Shown: positions 20,968 to 21,500 of the stretch, piece after piece
Position numbering within the stretch: position 1 is the stretch's first letter
How the letters are laid out: every line of letters begins with the position of its first letter
Source of the DNA: Chrysomallon squamiferum
Taxonomy: Eukaryota; Mollusca; Gastropoda; Neomphalida; Peltospiridae
Length of the DNA stretch: 21,500 nt
Reading direction: 5' to 3'
Assembly (NCBI GenBank): GCA_012295275.1
Contig: CM022670.1
Coordinates: 2,497,835 to 2,519,334, forward strand
Notes under the pieces: model-generated
The model's input: the letters and a program-made list of their open reading frames with translations, nothing else
What the model was told of the DNA's origin: nothing
The model's database searches: none
Made by a program: the position numbers and the translations under genes

Positions 20968-21108
20968 ACAACTCTCACACCATTGCCAGATTATGATATG
21001 TGGACCGGCGGGAATGAAATTTTTGGGGAATTCAAGCAGAAAGCTGATAGATTTTTCCACATGAAGAATCACATTGAGGGAAACGCTCTAATGTGGAATA
21101 ATGCATAA
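20968..21108 (+). other. Short open frame of unknown nature (46 codons)
   Basis: A plus-strand frame with no ATG at its left edge follows a poly(A) run. It reads TTLTPLPDYDMWTGGNEIFG, then EFKQKADRFFHMKNHIEGNA and LMWNNA before TAA. Codon use looks less AT-driven than in neighbouring random frames. The pattern loosely resembles the start of some retroelement Gag-like proteins (F-x-EFKQ-x-x-x-x-F). It could equally be a chance frame inside CpG-retaining intron sequence. It is on the opposite strand to dachshund. Confidence 0.12.
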
Positions 21109-21470
21109 AAGTAAATCACTGTTTCTCCTCTAGGTTATAATCATGAGGCATTATCTTTAGCATTAATGACCAATTTCATCTATTTTGCTTCTATTTCTCG
21201 CACTGCAACTGTAAAATCCTAAACCATCAGCAGGAAAAATGCAATAAAATGCTCCAAATGAACGAGAGGGTCTTGACAGTTTTCCGATAATTTGCACAAT
21301 GAAAAGCACCACTGCAACTCCTTTAGCATTATACGAATAAAGAAGATTGAACTGAGCTTCCCTCAAACAAAAGCCGTAGGAAATGATTTTTACATCAAGT
21401 GTTCCGTGATTTAAAAGAAATCACAGATTGAAAATAAAACAGGGGAAATGAGAATGAGCGAGTAAAACTC

Positions 21471-21500
21471 TCTCTCTCTGTGTGTGTGTGTGTGTGTGTG
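21471..21500. repeat. (CT)n-(GT)n compound microsatellite at the window edge
   Basis: A short CT array runs into a pure GT array that continues past the end of the window. Confidence 0.9.

Larger units (their letters stand above)
16912..21500 (-). other. dach: 3' part of a large dachshund intron, open at the window edge
   Basis: No further exon with the expected upstream DachBox-C sequence is visible on the minus strand, so this whole stretch is treated as intron. Most of it is AT-rich and almost free of CpG (for instance 16912-18480 and 19250-20250). It is broken by poly(A) runs at about 17801-17824, 18256-18273 and 20139-20174, a SINE (19661-19845) and CT-rich patches near 19006-19033. Two blocks with normal CpG content stand out and are listed separately. 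Confidence 0.6.

Overview
This window looks like metazoan nuclear DNA, AT-rich and dense in simple repeats: pure (CT)n/(GA)n, (CA)n, AAT and ACT triplets, and many poly(A)/poly(T) runs. Several decayed tRNA-derived SINE copies share a body sequence that I recognise as widespread in molluscs, and the only gene I can recognise is a dachshund-family gene. Together these suggest a mollusc, possibly a gastropod; this is an inference. Nothing prokaryotic, viral or CRISPR-like is present.

The gene is on the minus strand and only its 3' end lies in the window. Four consecutive exons can be placed by reading frame, splice signals and matching phase: 16911-16828, 16460-16311, 15988-15923 and the terminal coding part 13952-13843, which ends in TGA. 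They encode the C-terminal basic coiled coil of Dachshund (the DachBox-C/DD2 region), followed by an acidic linker and an aromatic tail that I do not recognise from vertebrate DACH proteins. All three introns are phase 1 and all three non-terminal exons are multiples of three. The part encoding DachBox-N and the start of DachBox-C must lie to the right of base 21500.

Layout: 1-10200 has no supported gene. It is probably the region downstream of dachshund, made of complex sequence with ordinary CpG content broken up by microsatellites. 10200-10690 is a diverged tandem repeat. About 10700-13842 is CpG-poor and holds the 3' UTR, with candidate poly(A) signals. 13843-16911 holds the exons and introns; the introns carry two SINE copies, a two-part minisatellite and a (GA)n array. 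16912-21500 is the start of a large upstream intron. It is mostly CpG-depleted, but contains two CpG-retaining, non-repetitive blocks (about 18540-19200 and 20570-21420) that are good candidates for conserved regulatory elements. The CpG contrast comes from hand counts; I read it as gene-body methylation over the dachshund transcription unit with protected islands inside it.
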